Origin: Coemansia sp. RSA 922
Lineage: Eukaryota > Kickxellomycota > Kickxellomycetes > Kickxellales > Kickxellaceae
Direction: 5' to 3'
DNA: 18,040 nucleotides
NCBI GenBank assembly: GCA_027577415.1
Contig: JANBQS010000437.1
Span: 1-18,040, forward strand
Shown: one piece after another, positions 7,779-15,415 of the stretch
Position numbering within the stretch: the first letter of the stretch is position 1
Layout of the letters: the number at the start of each line of letters is the position of its first letter
Position numbers and translations under genes: made by a program
The notes under the pieces: model-generated
Told to the model about the DNA's origin: nothing
Databases searched by the model: none
Seen by the model: the letters and a program-made list of their open reading frames with translations, nothing else

Positions 7779-8080
7779 TGCGTAAATTAGAGTGTTGTGA
7801 GAACGAATTGAAGTATAAACAAGTGCCAATAATAATAAAGAAAAGATAAAAATAAAAAATACGCTGGGGCTTTGGATTGATAAGGCGCAATAGCTGCAGC
7901 TTGAGGCTAGTGATCCGGCGTGGGGTGCATCAACTCCACCTTAATCCGAGTGGCTGGGCCCGTGTCTCAACGACAGATCGCATAACCCGCATTTGCCCCC
8001 TCTCCCCGGCAAATTGACTAGTGCTATCATCTCCGCTCGATTTGCTCTTTCCATATTTCTACTAGAAGCTCTTATTATCC
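7779..8080. promoter_or_regulatory. Divergent promoter region between ZRG17-like and HAD genes
   Basis: The two start codons are 302 bases apart in head-to-head orientation, so both promoters lie here. The CDF side is A-rich (AATAATAATAAAGAAAAG...), the middle is GC-richer (about 7900-8020), and the HAD side is pyrimidine-rich up to the ATG. GTGCCAATAATA near 7823 contains a CCAAT core. No factor-binding site can be assigned with confidence. Confidence 0.5.
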
Positions 8081-9025
8081 ATGCTTGCTCACTATGCCCG
8101 TTCGGCTATTCGGGTATCGCGCTATATGACATCGGCCACCAAGCCCATGACTCGGCGGCGATCTGCCATCCTAGCTGTCGATTTCGACGAGACGCTCACT
8201 ACACATTGCACGCTGGCGAGCGTAGTCGCTGTGGCCCGACAAAAGCATCATGACTGCTGCTTGGATTTCCAGTGGTTTACCGACGAATACATGAAAGATC
8301 TTGATGTCTATGAAGCCAAGTGGAAATCAGCCGTCAGCGACAAAGCATCGTCCACAGCCTGGAGTCATAAATCGCTAATAGCATATCTCGAGGGACTTTG
8401 GCCAATCGAAGGGGCATCTCTGGAGCGCCTAAGCACTCACAAAATCCTCGCTGGGGTATTACGCAAAGAATTCCGAATTGCTGGTACCTCTACTGAGCTT
8501 CGTCCAGGCGCCGCAGCATTTATCAACAAGGTCCTCAGCAGCCCAAAGTGGCGTGTCTGTGTTATATCGACTAATTGGTCTGAAGATTTTATCCGCGGCG
8601 CTTTAGAGGCTGCAGGAGTAAACATTGCTAGCAATGCGTTTAGCATTCACTGCAATAACCCTGTGTTTTCTCCAGACACGGGCCAGAGCACAGGCAAGAT
8701 TGAGCCAAGGGTTATTTGGGCCAAAGACAAGGTCGATTTGTTCATTCGCGCCAAACTCAGCGTGCAACAAGAGCGAGGCAATATGCCCTTGTTGGTTTAC
8801 GTGGGAGACTCACTTACTGACTTGCCTGCACTTCTCTTGGCCGACATTGGCTTACTCTTTGGCAATGACCAAAGCGTCACCGAGTGGTGTCGACGCCTTA
8901 ACATTGATTTTGGAAAGCCCAGAGGCGAGGGCGGATGTGGTATTATATACCAGGTATCGTCATGGGATTCTGTGGAGCATTTGCTGCGCGATCATGTCGA
9001 CTCGGATGGTTCAAAGTGCTCGTAG
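8081..9025 (+). CDS. HAD-superfamily phosphatase, TH2-like (thiamine phosphate phosphatase type), probably mitochondrial
   Basis: All four HAD motifs are visible: DFDET (D34, D36, T38) as the nucleophile motif, VISTNWS (S163/T164) as motif II, a lysine region around K215-K217 as motif III, and VYVGDSLTDLPALL (D243, D247) as motif IV. The C-terminal part (LADIGLLFGND..., then IIYQVSSW) closely recalls the HAD domain of plant TH2, which dephosphorylates thiamine monophosphate. TH2 also has a TenA domain, which is absent here, so this is a stand-alone HAD protein of 314 residues. The first 28 residues (MLAHYARSAIRVSRYM...RRR) are basic, hydroxylated and lack acids, as in a mitochondrial presequence; ATGs at residues 16 and 23 could give a cytosolic form. 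Substrate is an inference. Its stop is 12 bases from that of the convergent small orphan gene. Confidence 0.75.
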   Translation: MLAHYARSAIRVSRYMTSATKPMTRRRSAILAVDFDETLTTHCTLASVVAVARQKHHDCCLDFQWFTDEYMKDLDVYEAKWKSAVSDKASSTAWSHKSLIAYLEGLWPIEGASLERLSTHKILAGVLRKEFRIAGTSTELRPGAAAFINKVLSSPKWRVCVISTNWSEDFIRGALEAAGVNIASNAFSIHCNNPVFSPDTGQSTGKIEPRVIWAKDKVDLFIRAKLSVQQERGNMPLLVYVGDSLTDLPALLLADIGLLFGNDQSVTEWCRRLNIDFGKPRGEGGCGIIYQVSSWDSVEHLLRDHVDSDGSKCS

Positions 9026-9037
9026 GGTATAAGTAGT

Positions 9038-9349
9038 TCACTTGTCAAGAGTAAAATCCTCGTCTACAACAATGGAATGTATACTCCAATCCGGAACAGT
9101 ATCAAGTCTAATCATTATACCAATGAAGCTATCCTCGTCTATAAACAGTCCTTCAGTGATATCATAAACCTCGTAGATATCAACCTCGGCCAGTTGCATA
9201 GTAAAGTTGCCTTTGACAACATCTTTATCGTCACACCTCTCTCGTATAATATTACACAGACTTTCATAGCTTTCAAAGTATTTTTCTTCGACTATGAGCC
9301 CAATGAATTTATCGTCAGCCGACTGCACTTCGATTCGCCTCCCAGGCAT
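9038..9349 (-). CDS. Orphan small acidic protein (103 aa)
   Basis: The frame starts at the ATG at 9347-9349 (MPGRRIEVQSADDKFIGLIV) and ends with TGA at 9038-9040. The upstream in-frame extension is hydrophobic low-complexity sequence without coding feel, so the internal ATG is preferred. The product alternates hydrophobic and acidic residues (for example ITEGLFIDEDSFIGIMIRL, and VVDEDFTLDK at the end), consistent with a small beta-rich soluble fold; no membrane segment, metal motif or recognised family is present. It sits convergent with the HAD gene, 12 bases stop to stop, and its 5' side abuts the left end of the duplicated F-box unit. Lineage-specific origin is likely, but I cannot assign a function. 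Confidence 0.55.
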   Translation of the reverse strand: MPGRRIEVQSADDKFIGLIVEEKYFESYESLCNIIRERCDDKDVVKGNFTMQLAEVDIYEVYDITEGLFIDEDSFIGIMIRLDTVPDWSIHSIVVDEDFTLDK

Positions 9350-9590
9350 TATAGAAAAGTAGCGAAAGCGTTTGTATAGTGTAAATGGTTGTAGAGAAAA
9401 TAGAAAATAGAAGCTAAAACTAAATAGCACAATGGTTTGAGAGCTAAGAAATGCCAAACACCATTTTTAGGCGCCCTTGCGCTATTGCCCCCCGTTTGCC
9501 TCTCTCCTTTGAGGTGTACTATTTGTAGTGCTTAATAGAGACTTGGCGCCCTCAGCTGACAGACATGTGACAAGCCCTTTGCCGCCTTGC

Positions 9591-9641
9591 TTACTTGCTT
9601 GAGCAAACCAGACCAAAATATACGTTCACTCAAGCAAGTAA
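9591..9641 (-). promoter_or_regulatory. Perfect 13-bp inverted repeat just after the F-box gene stop (copy 1)
   Basis: TTACTTGCTTGAG (9591-9603) pairs perfectly with CTCAAGCAAGTAA (9629-9641), with a 25-base loop. In the mRNA sense it starts eight bases after the stop codon, so it would be a 3' UTR hairpin. It is preserved exactly in copy 2. It may act in 3' end formation or mRNA stability; the function is inferred from position only. Confidence 0.7.
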
Positions 9642-9648
9642 TACATTT

Positions 9649-11313
9649 CTAGAGGCGTGTTTCAGAAACTATTGTAATACGCTCTAGTTGTTCAGCATGT
9701 CTATTGAATGGTTCTTCCTTGATAGCCTGCTTGATTACATTTTCCATAGACTTTTTATATGACGCATTCACCTTGAAATGCTTAATACTTGGGCACATGG
9801 CAACCAATAGCATACCATATGTCATTGTCACATTGGCACCAAAGCCAGTAAGCAAGTTGCTACACTGTAGGCGCTCACTGAGTATTCCCCATTTGCTGGT
9901 AACAAGATTGTAGAGTTCTATATTGTCAAAATTGATATCATCATCATCATCATCATCAGCTAATACCAACAGACCATTTGACAAATGAGTCATCTGTGGT
10001 AGATTGTTGATAAGAGCACATAGCAAGTCGAATGTCATGCTTTGATTCTCTATACTCAAATACCGAATACTTTGAATTTTAGGCCCTAGTGTTAGCCCTT
10101 CTTCAAGTGGAATAGTAATGGGTGTAGGGCTTATCGTCAGGCTTCGTATGCGAGGGATGATGCTTAGAGCATATGGCCAATAAGCAGCAGGCCTATCAAA
10201 GTTGCTATTTCTATCAAGTCCAATTTCAACATGGCGTATGTTCGGGTAGCTGGAACCCATGAATACCTGATAGTCACTTAAAAGTTTTAAAAATTCCTCA
10301 TCTGCTAAAATGCTCGCATGTGTTAGTGTCGTTCTCGTACTTGTAAAGAGTATGTCGTCATTAAACGGATAATAGCTCTGAATATTCAGATGAGTCAGAC
10401 TCGGGAGTAGAATTTCTGGGCTAACGTTGTTGAGATCAGGATGTGTGTTACCTCGTGCAGAAAGTACAAGCGTTTTCAATCTAGGATACTCTACTGATTT
10501 ACCATTTTCATCAGAAAATATGCTAACCGCTTGTAGTCTCATACAGTTATGAACTTCTAGCAACTCCAGAGAGGCAGCTTGCTCGTGGACTAGCATAAAT
10601 GCATCGTCAGTGTACATGCCTGAACACAGTCGCATCTCTGTGATCGCCGAGTTCACATAATCTAAGCTTTGAGGTAGGCTACCTTGCCAATTTAGTTTGG
10701 CACCAATACCATCATATTTAGCATATATAGCCAACGCGTTCTGTCCAAATTGGCAAATATTGTCATGCTTTCTAACTGGGTCGCTAGAACATGTAGAGAA
10801 ATATGCTCTGGTAACTCTAGGAAGCATTTGCCTGAGCTGATCATAAAAGCTAGGTGTATCTGTTACTTTGTCAGCGTCAAGGTGCGTGCTTGAACAAAAC
10901 ATGTAGTTAGTATCAACAATTACTCTCCAAGCTGATGAAAATACAAGGGACGAGTACATTGACTGAGTCAGCATGTGCGCTGCCTTTCCGCTGACTATAT
11001 CAGTCAATGCCACGCATATCCTGACAGACTTTATTGCCCGAAGCTCCTTTTCCCTTAGAATTGGGCACGCGCTCAATGGCGGAGTAGAACAGATTGGGCC
11101 TGACACAATACGCAGTGACATTGTAAAATCTTTAAAGTAGTACTCACGTGCTACCTCTTCCCAACTGGGACCTAGAGAGGCAAGCAAATCGGTATCAAGT
11201 ACCATCGAGCCAATGTAGTCATATGAGTCACTACCATCAATAGGCAAGGTATACTCAAATATTTTCTCCAATATGTGCTTTGGTAGCTGATAAAATAGAG
11301 AAGCAGATGGCAT
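9649..11313 (-). CDS. F-box/LRR-like protein, copy 1 (554 aa)
   Basis: The N-terminus FYQLPKHILEKIFEYTLP, then LLASLGPSWEEVAREY, fits a degenerate F-box (about residues 8-60), the part that binds Skp1 in SCF ubiquitin ligases. The rest has leucine-rich repeat-like units: ITEMRLCSG, LELLEVHNC, YPRLKTLVLSA, LLPSLTHLNIQSY, IRHVEIGL, IRSLTISPTPI and IQSIRYLSIENQS at irregular spacing. An Asp7 tract (GAT codons, 9937-9958) lies near residue 455 and is absent from copy 2. Kickxellales genomes carry large families of such proteins. The start is the only early ATG and is shared with copy 2. Target-binding by the LRR region and membership in an SCF complex are family inferences. Next to the 3' end is a perfect hairpin; the 5' flank is shared with copy 2. 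Confidence 0.75.
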   Translation of the reverse strand: MPSASLFYQLPKHILEKIFEYTLPIDGSDSYDYIGSMVLDTDLLASLGPSWEEVAREYYFKDFTMSLRIVSGPICSTPPLSACPILREKELRAIKSVRICVALTDIVSGKAAHMLTQSMYSSLVFSSAWRVIVDTNYMFCSSTHLDADKVTDTPSFYDQLRQMLPRVTRAYFSTCSSDPVRKHDNICQFGQNALAIYAKYDGIGAKLNWQGSLPQSLDYVNSAITEMRLCSGMYTDDAFMLVHEQAASLELLEVHNCMRLQAVSIFSDENGKSVEYPRLKTLVLSARGNTHPDLNNVSPEILLPSLTHLNIQSYYPFNDDILFTSTRTTLTHASILADEEFLKLLSDYQVFMGSSYPNIRHVEIGLDRNSNFDRPAAYWPYALSIIPRIRSLTISPTPITIPLEEGLTLGPKIQSIRYLSIENQSMTFDLLCALINNLPQMTHLSNGLLVLADDDDDDDINFDNIELYNLVTSKWGILSERLQCSNLLTGFGANVTMTYGMLLVAMCPSIKHFKVNASYKKSMENVIKQAIKEEPFNRHAEQLERITIVSETRL

Positions 11314-11688
11314 ATTGCAAGAGCAGGGTTCAAGTTGATAGAGGATAATAACAAAAAGCTATTGCGAAGATAGTAGTAACGCTAGATGTTTGTAAATAAG
11401 ATCACGAGTAGGAAGAAGAAAAGTGCTTGCTCGCTGTTGGCAAATAATTTTCTTCTTGTGTTGGTCTTCAAAGAAGGCGAGTGCTTTTGTACTATGGCCA
11501 TAGCTCAAAAGGCAAAGACTGCATGCCGCTTTTTCCCTTTGACAAGCATTTATTGGAGTGCTCTTGCTATACAATTAAAGAGAATAATTGTGCTGCAGTT
11601 TACCACTATTAGTAATGCGTTGGCTACGTGAAGGTGGCATGTTGGTATATGTGCCAAGAATTGGCAGCACTTTGGCGATGTTGTACAC

Positions 11689-12102
11689 CAGGCCGCGTTT
11701 GGTGCGGGGATTTGGGGAAATCCACCTTCGTGTCGGACATAGGGAAAACCCCGCAACCAAATTTTGTCGAGGATGGGTTTCACTTTTATGCAGCTAGGTT
11801 CTACTTTCTTTTTCGATAAAAATGGAGATTTTACTTCCCCCCCCCTATTTCTCAAGTTGGACCATTTTTGCAGACTGTTCAGCTCATCTCTTGCCTCGCT
11901 GTGCCTGGTACTTTCTCGCTGTTTACTTCCATTATTATTCTATTTTTATATATCCTGCACATGCCGACTTCAACAATGACCACTCCCTCTCTCTTCTTTC
12001 TAATCCCAACAACGTGCACACCTTTACTCCAACACCCGTGTTTTCACTCTCATCACATTTAATTATCTTTAGCGATGTTTATTAAATACACTTTTGGCTA
12101 TA
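11689..12102. other. Inter-copy spacer: inverted repeat and orphaned gene start
   Basis: This sequence is not in copy 2. It begins with a GC-richer segment containing the inverted repeat listed separately. From about 11780 it becomes pyrimidine-rich, like the leaders of intact genes here, and reaches an ATG at 11961. In the ATG frame only 33 residues follow, but the +1 frame read from just after that ATG gives DFNNDHSLSLLSNPNNVHTF, which looks like a real N-terminus. A one-base loss after the ATG would explain this; the rest of the gene is missing. Confidence 0.35.
11698..11761. repeat. Imperfect inverted repeat, possible TIR or hairpin
   Basis: TTTGGTGCGGGGATTTGGG at 11698-11716 is the imperfect inverse of GGGAAAACCCCGCAACCAAA at 11742-11761. 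GTTTGGTTGCGGGG-type termini occur in hAT-like elements, and a hAT transposase remnant lies 340 bases away, but no element can be delimited. Confidence 0.35.
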
Positions 12103-12684
12103 TCAGAGTACTATTCCCCCGAGCTCAAACATTTCCTCATAGTACTTGGCTTGGAGTGATCCTTCCAGCGACAGGTCAGTAAGGGATCTGCGATGTGGGT
12201 TCGCTATCCTATTGGGTTTTGAGAAGTCGGACTCGACAGCCCCAGAGTTAGCAAATATTGTGGCAATGCCACCTACAAAATCGCAGAGCAAAGGATACTT
12301 GCGCCCCAGCTGTTCCCATGCTTTGTTGAATGGTATTTCGTCTGTTTGCGAACTAACGACAGTCTGAACTACCTCCTTTTCTTTAAACGTGGCTACCATC
12401 TTGGCATGCGCAAGCTCCACCTGTCCAGCCATGTCCTTCCTGCGTATGTCGCCAAATCGCTTGAGGAAGAGCTTGTACTTTGTTGCAAACTCAACACCGG
12501 ACATTTTTACCAGCTGACGAGGAAAGATGGGTGGCAATTGCTCTCGGCTCATCTCATTGTTGGTGACATGAAGTGTGCATACCCTAGATACTCCGGTAAG
12601 TATGGACGTAATGAATACGTAGAATATAGATATCAAGTTTGTATTTAATGTCAAATAAACTAAGAGCTTTAGGGAGAAAGACAA
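12103..12684 (-). pseudogene. hAT-family transposase, C-terminal remnant
   Basis: The open frame carries the hAT dimerisation region: WEQLGRKYPLLCDFVGG, then IATIFANSGAVESDFSK, RRSLTDLSLEGSLQAKYYEE. This corresponds to the conserved W..L...YP.L...A and the A..ERxFS-like / R..L..L..E motifs of hAT transposases (fungal/oomycete style VESDFS). The first in-frame ATG is at 12550-12552 (149 residues); upstream residues begin after a stop and are hydrophobic noise. The catalytic domain and BED zinc finger are missing, so it is a dead 3' fragment. It lies exactly between the two F-box duplication units and is absent from copy 2's flank. Confidence 0.65.
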
Positions 12685-13060
12685 GTGTTAAGAGCTGTGA
12701 GAAGATGCCAAAACATCGTTGACAAAACCATTTGGGCAGCGTTTCAGTTTTTAAAAAAAGAGTGTGCTTGCTACTAGTGTTTTAAACAAGCCTGGCTATA
12801 GAACCGTTGAGCTGGCAACAATCGAGAGTAAACTGATTTATTGCATTTTGCATAAAATCAAGTAAGAAAAATAGAAACTAAAACTAAAACTAAATAGCAC
12901 AATGGTTCGAGAGCTAAGAAATGCCAAACACCATTTTTAGGCGTCCTTGCACTATTGCCCCCCGTTTGCCTCTCTCCTTTGAGGTGTGCTATTTGTAGTG
13001 CTTAATAGAGACTTGGCACCCTCAGCTGACAGACATGTGACAAGCCCTTTGCCACCTTGC

Positions 13061-13111
13061 TTACTTGCTTGAGCAAACCAGACCAAAATATACGTTCACT
13101 CAAGCAAGTAA
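13061..13111 (-). promoter_or_regulatory. Perfect 13-bp inverted repeat at the F-box gene end (copy 2)
   Basis: TTACTTGCTTGAG (13061-13073) pairs with CTCAAGCAAGTAA (13099-13111), loop of 25 bases identical to copy 1. Here the gene reads into the first arm of the hairpin because its original stop has shifted out of frame. Confidence 0.7.
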
Positions 13112-14770
13112 TACATTTCTAGGGGGTGTTTCAGAAACTATTGTAATACGCTCTAGTTGTTCAGCATGTCTATTGAATGGTTCTTCCTTGATAGCCTGCT
13201 TGATTATATTATCCATAGACTTTTTATATGACGCCTTCACCTTAAAATACTTAATACTTGGGCACAAGGCAACCAATAACATACCATATGTCATTAGCAT
13301 ATTGGTACCAAAGCCAGTAAGCAAGTTGCAACACTGTAGGCGATTACTGAGTATTCCCCATTTGCTGGTAAAAAGATCATAGAGTTCTTTATTGTCAAAA
13401 TCGATATACTCATCATCAAATATCAACGCACCATTAGACAAATGAGTCATCTGTGGTAGATTGTTGATAAGAGCACACAGCAAGTCGAATGTCATGCTTT
13501 GATTCTCTATACTCAAATACCGAATACTTTGAATTTTAGGCCCTAGTGTTAGCCCTTCTTCAAGTGGAATAGTAATGGGTGTAGGGCTTATCGTCAGGCT
13601 TCGTATGCGAGGGATGATGCTTAGAGCATATGGCCAATAAGCAGCAGGCCTATCAAAGTTGCTATTTCTATCAAGTCCAATTTTAACATGGCGTATGTTC
13701 GGGTAACTGGAGCCCATGAATACCTGGTAGTCGCTCAAAAGTTTTAAAAATTCCTCATCTGCTAAAATGCTCACATGTGTTAGTGTCGTTCTCGTACTTG
13801 TAAAGAGTATGTCGTCATTAAACGGATAACTCCTCTGAATATGCAGATGAGTCAGACTCGGGAGTAGAATTTCAGGGCTAACTTCGCTGAGAGCAGGATG
13901 TGTGTTATCTCGTGCAGAAAGTACAAGCGTTTTCAATCTAGGATACTCTACTGATTTACCATTTTCATCAGAAAATATGCTAACCGCTTGTAGTTTCATA
14001 CAGTTATGAACTTCTAGCAACTCCAGAGAGGCAGCTTGCTCGTGGACTAGCATAAAAGTACTGTCAGTGTACATGCCTGAACACAGTCGCATCTCTGTGA
14101 TCGCCGAGTTCACATAATCTAAGCTTTGAGGTAGGCTACCTTGCCAATTCAGTTTGGCACCAATACAATCATATTTAGCATATATAGCCAACGCGTTCTG
14201 TCCAAATTGGCAAATATTGTCATACTTTTCAACTGTCTCACCATAGCTTTTAAAAACGCAAGCTCTGGTAACTCCAGGAAGCATTTGCCTAAGCTGATCA
14301 TAAAAGCTAGGTGTATCTGTTACTTTGTCAGCGTCAAGGTGCGTGCTTGAACAAAACATGTAGTTAGTATCAACAATTACTCTCCAAGCTGATGAAAATA
14401 CAAGGGACGAGTACATTGACTGAGTCAGCATGTGCGCTGCCTTTCCGCTGACTATATCAGTCAATGCCACGCATATCCTGACAGACTTTATTGCCCGAAG
14501 CTCCTTTTCCCTTAGAATTGGGCACGCGCTCAATGGCGGAGTAGAACAGATTGGATCTGACACAATACGCAGTGACATTGTAAAATCTTTAAAGTAGTAC
14601 TCACGTGCTATCTCTTCCCAACTGGGACCTAGAGAGGCAAGCAAATCGGTATCAAGTACCATCGAGCCAATGTAGTCATATGAGTCACTACCATCAATAG
14701 GCAAGGTATACTCAAATATTTTCTCCAATATGTGCTTTGGTAGCTGATAAAATAGAGAAGCAGATGGCAT
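13100..14770 (-). CDS. F-box/LRR-like protein, copy 2 (556 aa)
   Basis: This is the paralogue of the gene at 9649-11313, with the same F-box start (FYQLPKHILEKIFEY) and the same LRR-like units. Relative to copy 1 it has about 27 scattered substitutions, one 13-residue patch at 171-183 where 12 residues differ, and loss of the Asp7 tract (region reads FDDEYIDFDN). A one-base deletion close to the old stop changes the end from SETRL to SETPPRNVLLA, extending into the 3' inverted repeat. The frame is otherwise intact, so it is probably functional. Function is inferred as for copy 1: an SCF substrate receptor with LRR-like target binding. The change pattern suggests relaxed or diversifying selection in certain surface regions. 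Confidence 0.75.
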   Translation of the reverse strand: MPSASLFYQLPKHILEKIFEYTLPIDGSDSYDYIGSMVLDTDLLASLGPSWEEIAREYYFKDFTMSLRIVSDPICSTPPLSACPILREKELRAIKSVRICVALTDIVSGKAAHMLTQSMYSSLVFSSAWRVIVDTNYMFCSSTHLDADKVTDTPSFYDQLRQMLPGVTRACVFKSYGETVEKYDNICQFGQNALAIYAKYDCIGAKLNWQGSLPQSLDYVNSAITEMRLCSGMYTDSTFMLVHEQAASLELLEVHNCMKLQAVSIFSDENGKSVEYPRLKTLVLSARDNTHPALSEVSPEILLPSLTHLHIQRSYPFNDDILFTSTRTTLTHVSILADEEFLKLLSDYQVFMGSSYPNIRHVKIGLDRNSNFDRPAAYWPYALSIIPRIRSLTISPTPITIPLEEGLTLGPKIQSIRYLSIENQSMTFDLLCALINNLPQMTHLSNGALIFDDEYIDFDNKELYDLFTSKWGILSNRLQCCNLLTGFGTNMLMTYGMLLVALCPSIKYFKVKASYKKSMDNIIKQAIKEEPFNRHAEQLERITIVSETPPRNVLLA

Positions 14771-15143
14771 ATTGCAAGAGCAGGGTTCAAGTTGATAGAG
14801 GCTAACAAAAAAGCTATTGCAAAAACAGTAGTAAAGCTAGATGTTTGTAAATAAGATCACGAGTAGGAAGAAGAAAAGTGCTTGCTCGCTGTTGGCAAAT
14901 AATTTTCTTCTTGTGTTGGTCGTCAAAGAAGGCGAATGCTTTTGTACTTTGGCCATAGCTCAAAAGGCAAAGACTGCATGCCGCTTTTTCCCTTTGACAA
15001 GCATTTATTGGAGTGCTCTTGCTATACAATTAAAGAGAATAATTGTGCTGCAGTTTACCACTATTAGTAATGCGTTGGCTACGTGAAGGTGGCATGTTGG
15101 TATATGTGCCAAGAGTTGGCAGCACTTTGGCGATGTTGTACAC

Positions 15144-15415
15144 GCTTAACCAAGGCAATGCTCTTGAACCGCACCGGTTGACTGCGTGGCCGCAGCTATT
15201 AGAACAATTTTCCCAACCACTTTTGGTCTTTGCAAGCCTTTTGTTTTCAAAGAATCCTTTTTGCAAGCCCACTGATATGCCAAAGCTCGCTAGCTACAAA
15301 AATTCAAAAAGCATCCCTCCTTCTCTTCGTGCCTACTTTTTTGTTTGTTCCTTGTTCTTTGTTTTGCTTGTGCTTTCACTGTTCAATTTTTGTTTTAAGC
15401 TATTACTTGTTTGCC
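15144..15415 (+). promoter_or_regulatory. Promoter and pyrimidine-rich leader of the DUF4246 gene
   Basis: Bases from about 15310 to the ATG are T/C-rich (TTCTTCGTGCC, TTTTTTGTTTGTTCC, ...), as before the HAD and RING genes. An ATG at 15230 is in frame but would add 62 hydrophobic residues translated from this leader; it is therefore not taken as the start. Confidence 0.5.

Larger units (their letters stand above)
9411..11688. repeat. Segmental duplication unit, copy 1 (F-box/LRR gene plus flanks)
   Basis: This 2.28-kb segment recurs at 12881-15143 in direct orientation. Homology begins in an A-rich AAAACTAAATAGCAC stretch at about 9411 and ends abruptly after GATGTTGTACAC at 11688. It contains the F-box/LRR gene, about 240 bases of 3' flank and about 375 bases of 5' flank. 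The offset changes from 3470 to 3455 bases across the unit, a net 15-base difference. No target-site duplication or terminal repeat is evident, so unequal recombination is likelier than transposition. Confidence 0.95.
12881..15143. repeat. Segmental duplication unit, copy 2
   Basis: Direct repeat of 9411-11688. Both edges match copy 1 closely (left AAAACTAAATAGCAC, right GATGTTGTACAC). The right edge lies 272 bases before the DUF4246 gene start, and the left edge follows about 200 bases of unassigned sequence next to the hAT remnant. Divergence is very uneven along its length. Confidence 0.95.

Noticed and set aside
11359..11574. 71-residue minus-strand frame repeated at 14814-15029
   Set aside because: Same reason; it also overlaps the plus-strand frame, and its few differences are mostly amino-acid changing.
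11386..11631. 81-residue frame repeated at 14841-15086 as a conserved gene
   Set aside because: Its conservation is explained by the recent duplication; both strands are open there and no family or selection pattern supports coding.
9411..15143. Duplication as a transposon with terminal repeats
   Set aside because: No terminal repeats, target-site duplication or transposase lie within the repeated unit; the hAT fragment is outside it.
15230..15415. Earlier ATG of the DUF4246 gene giving a hydrophobic N-terminus or signal anchor
   Set aside because: The 62 residues come from the T/C-rich leader and are unlike the family; the ATG at 15416 is better.
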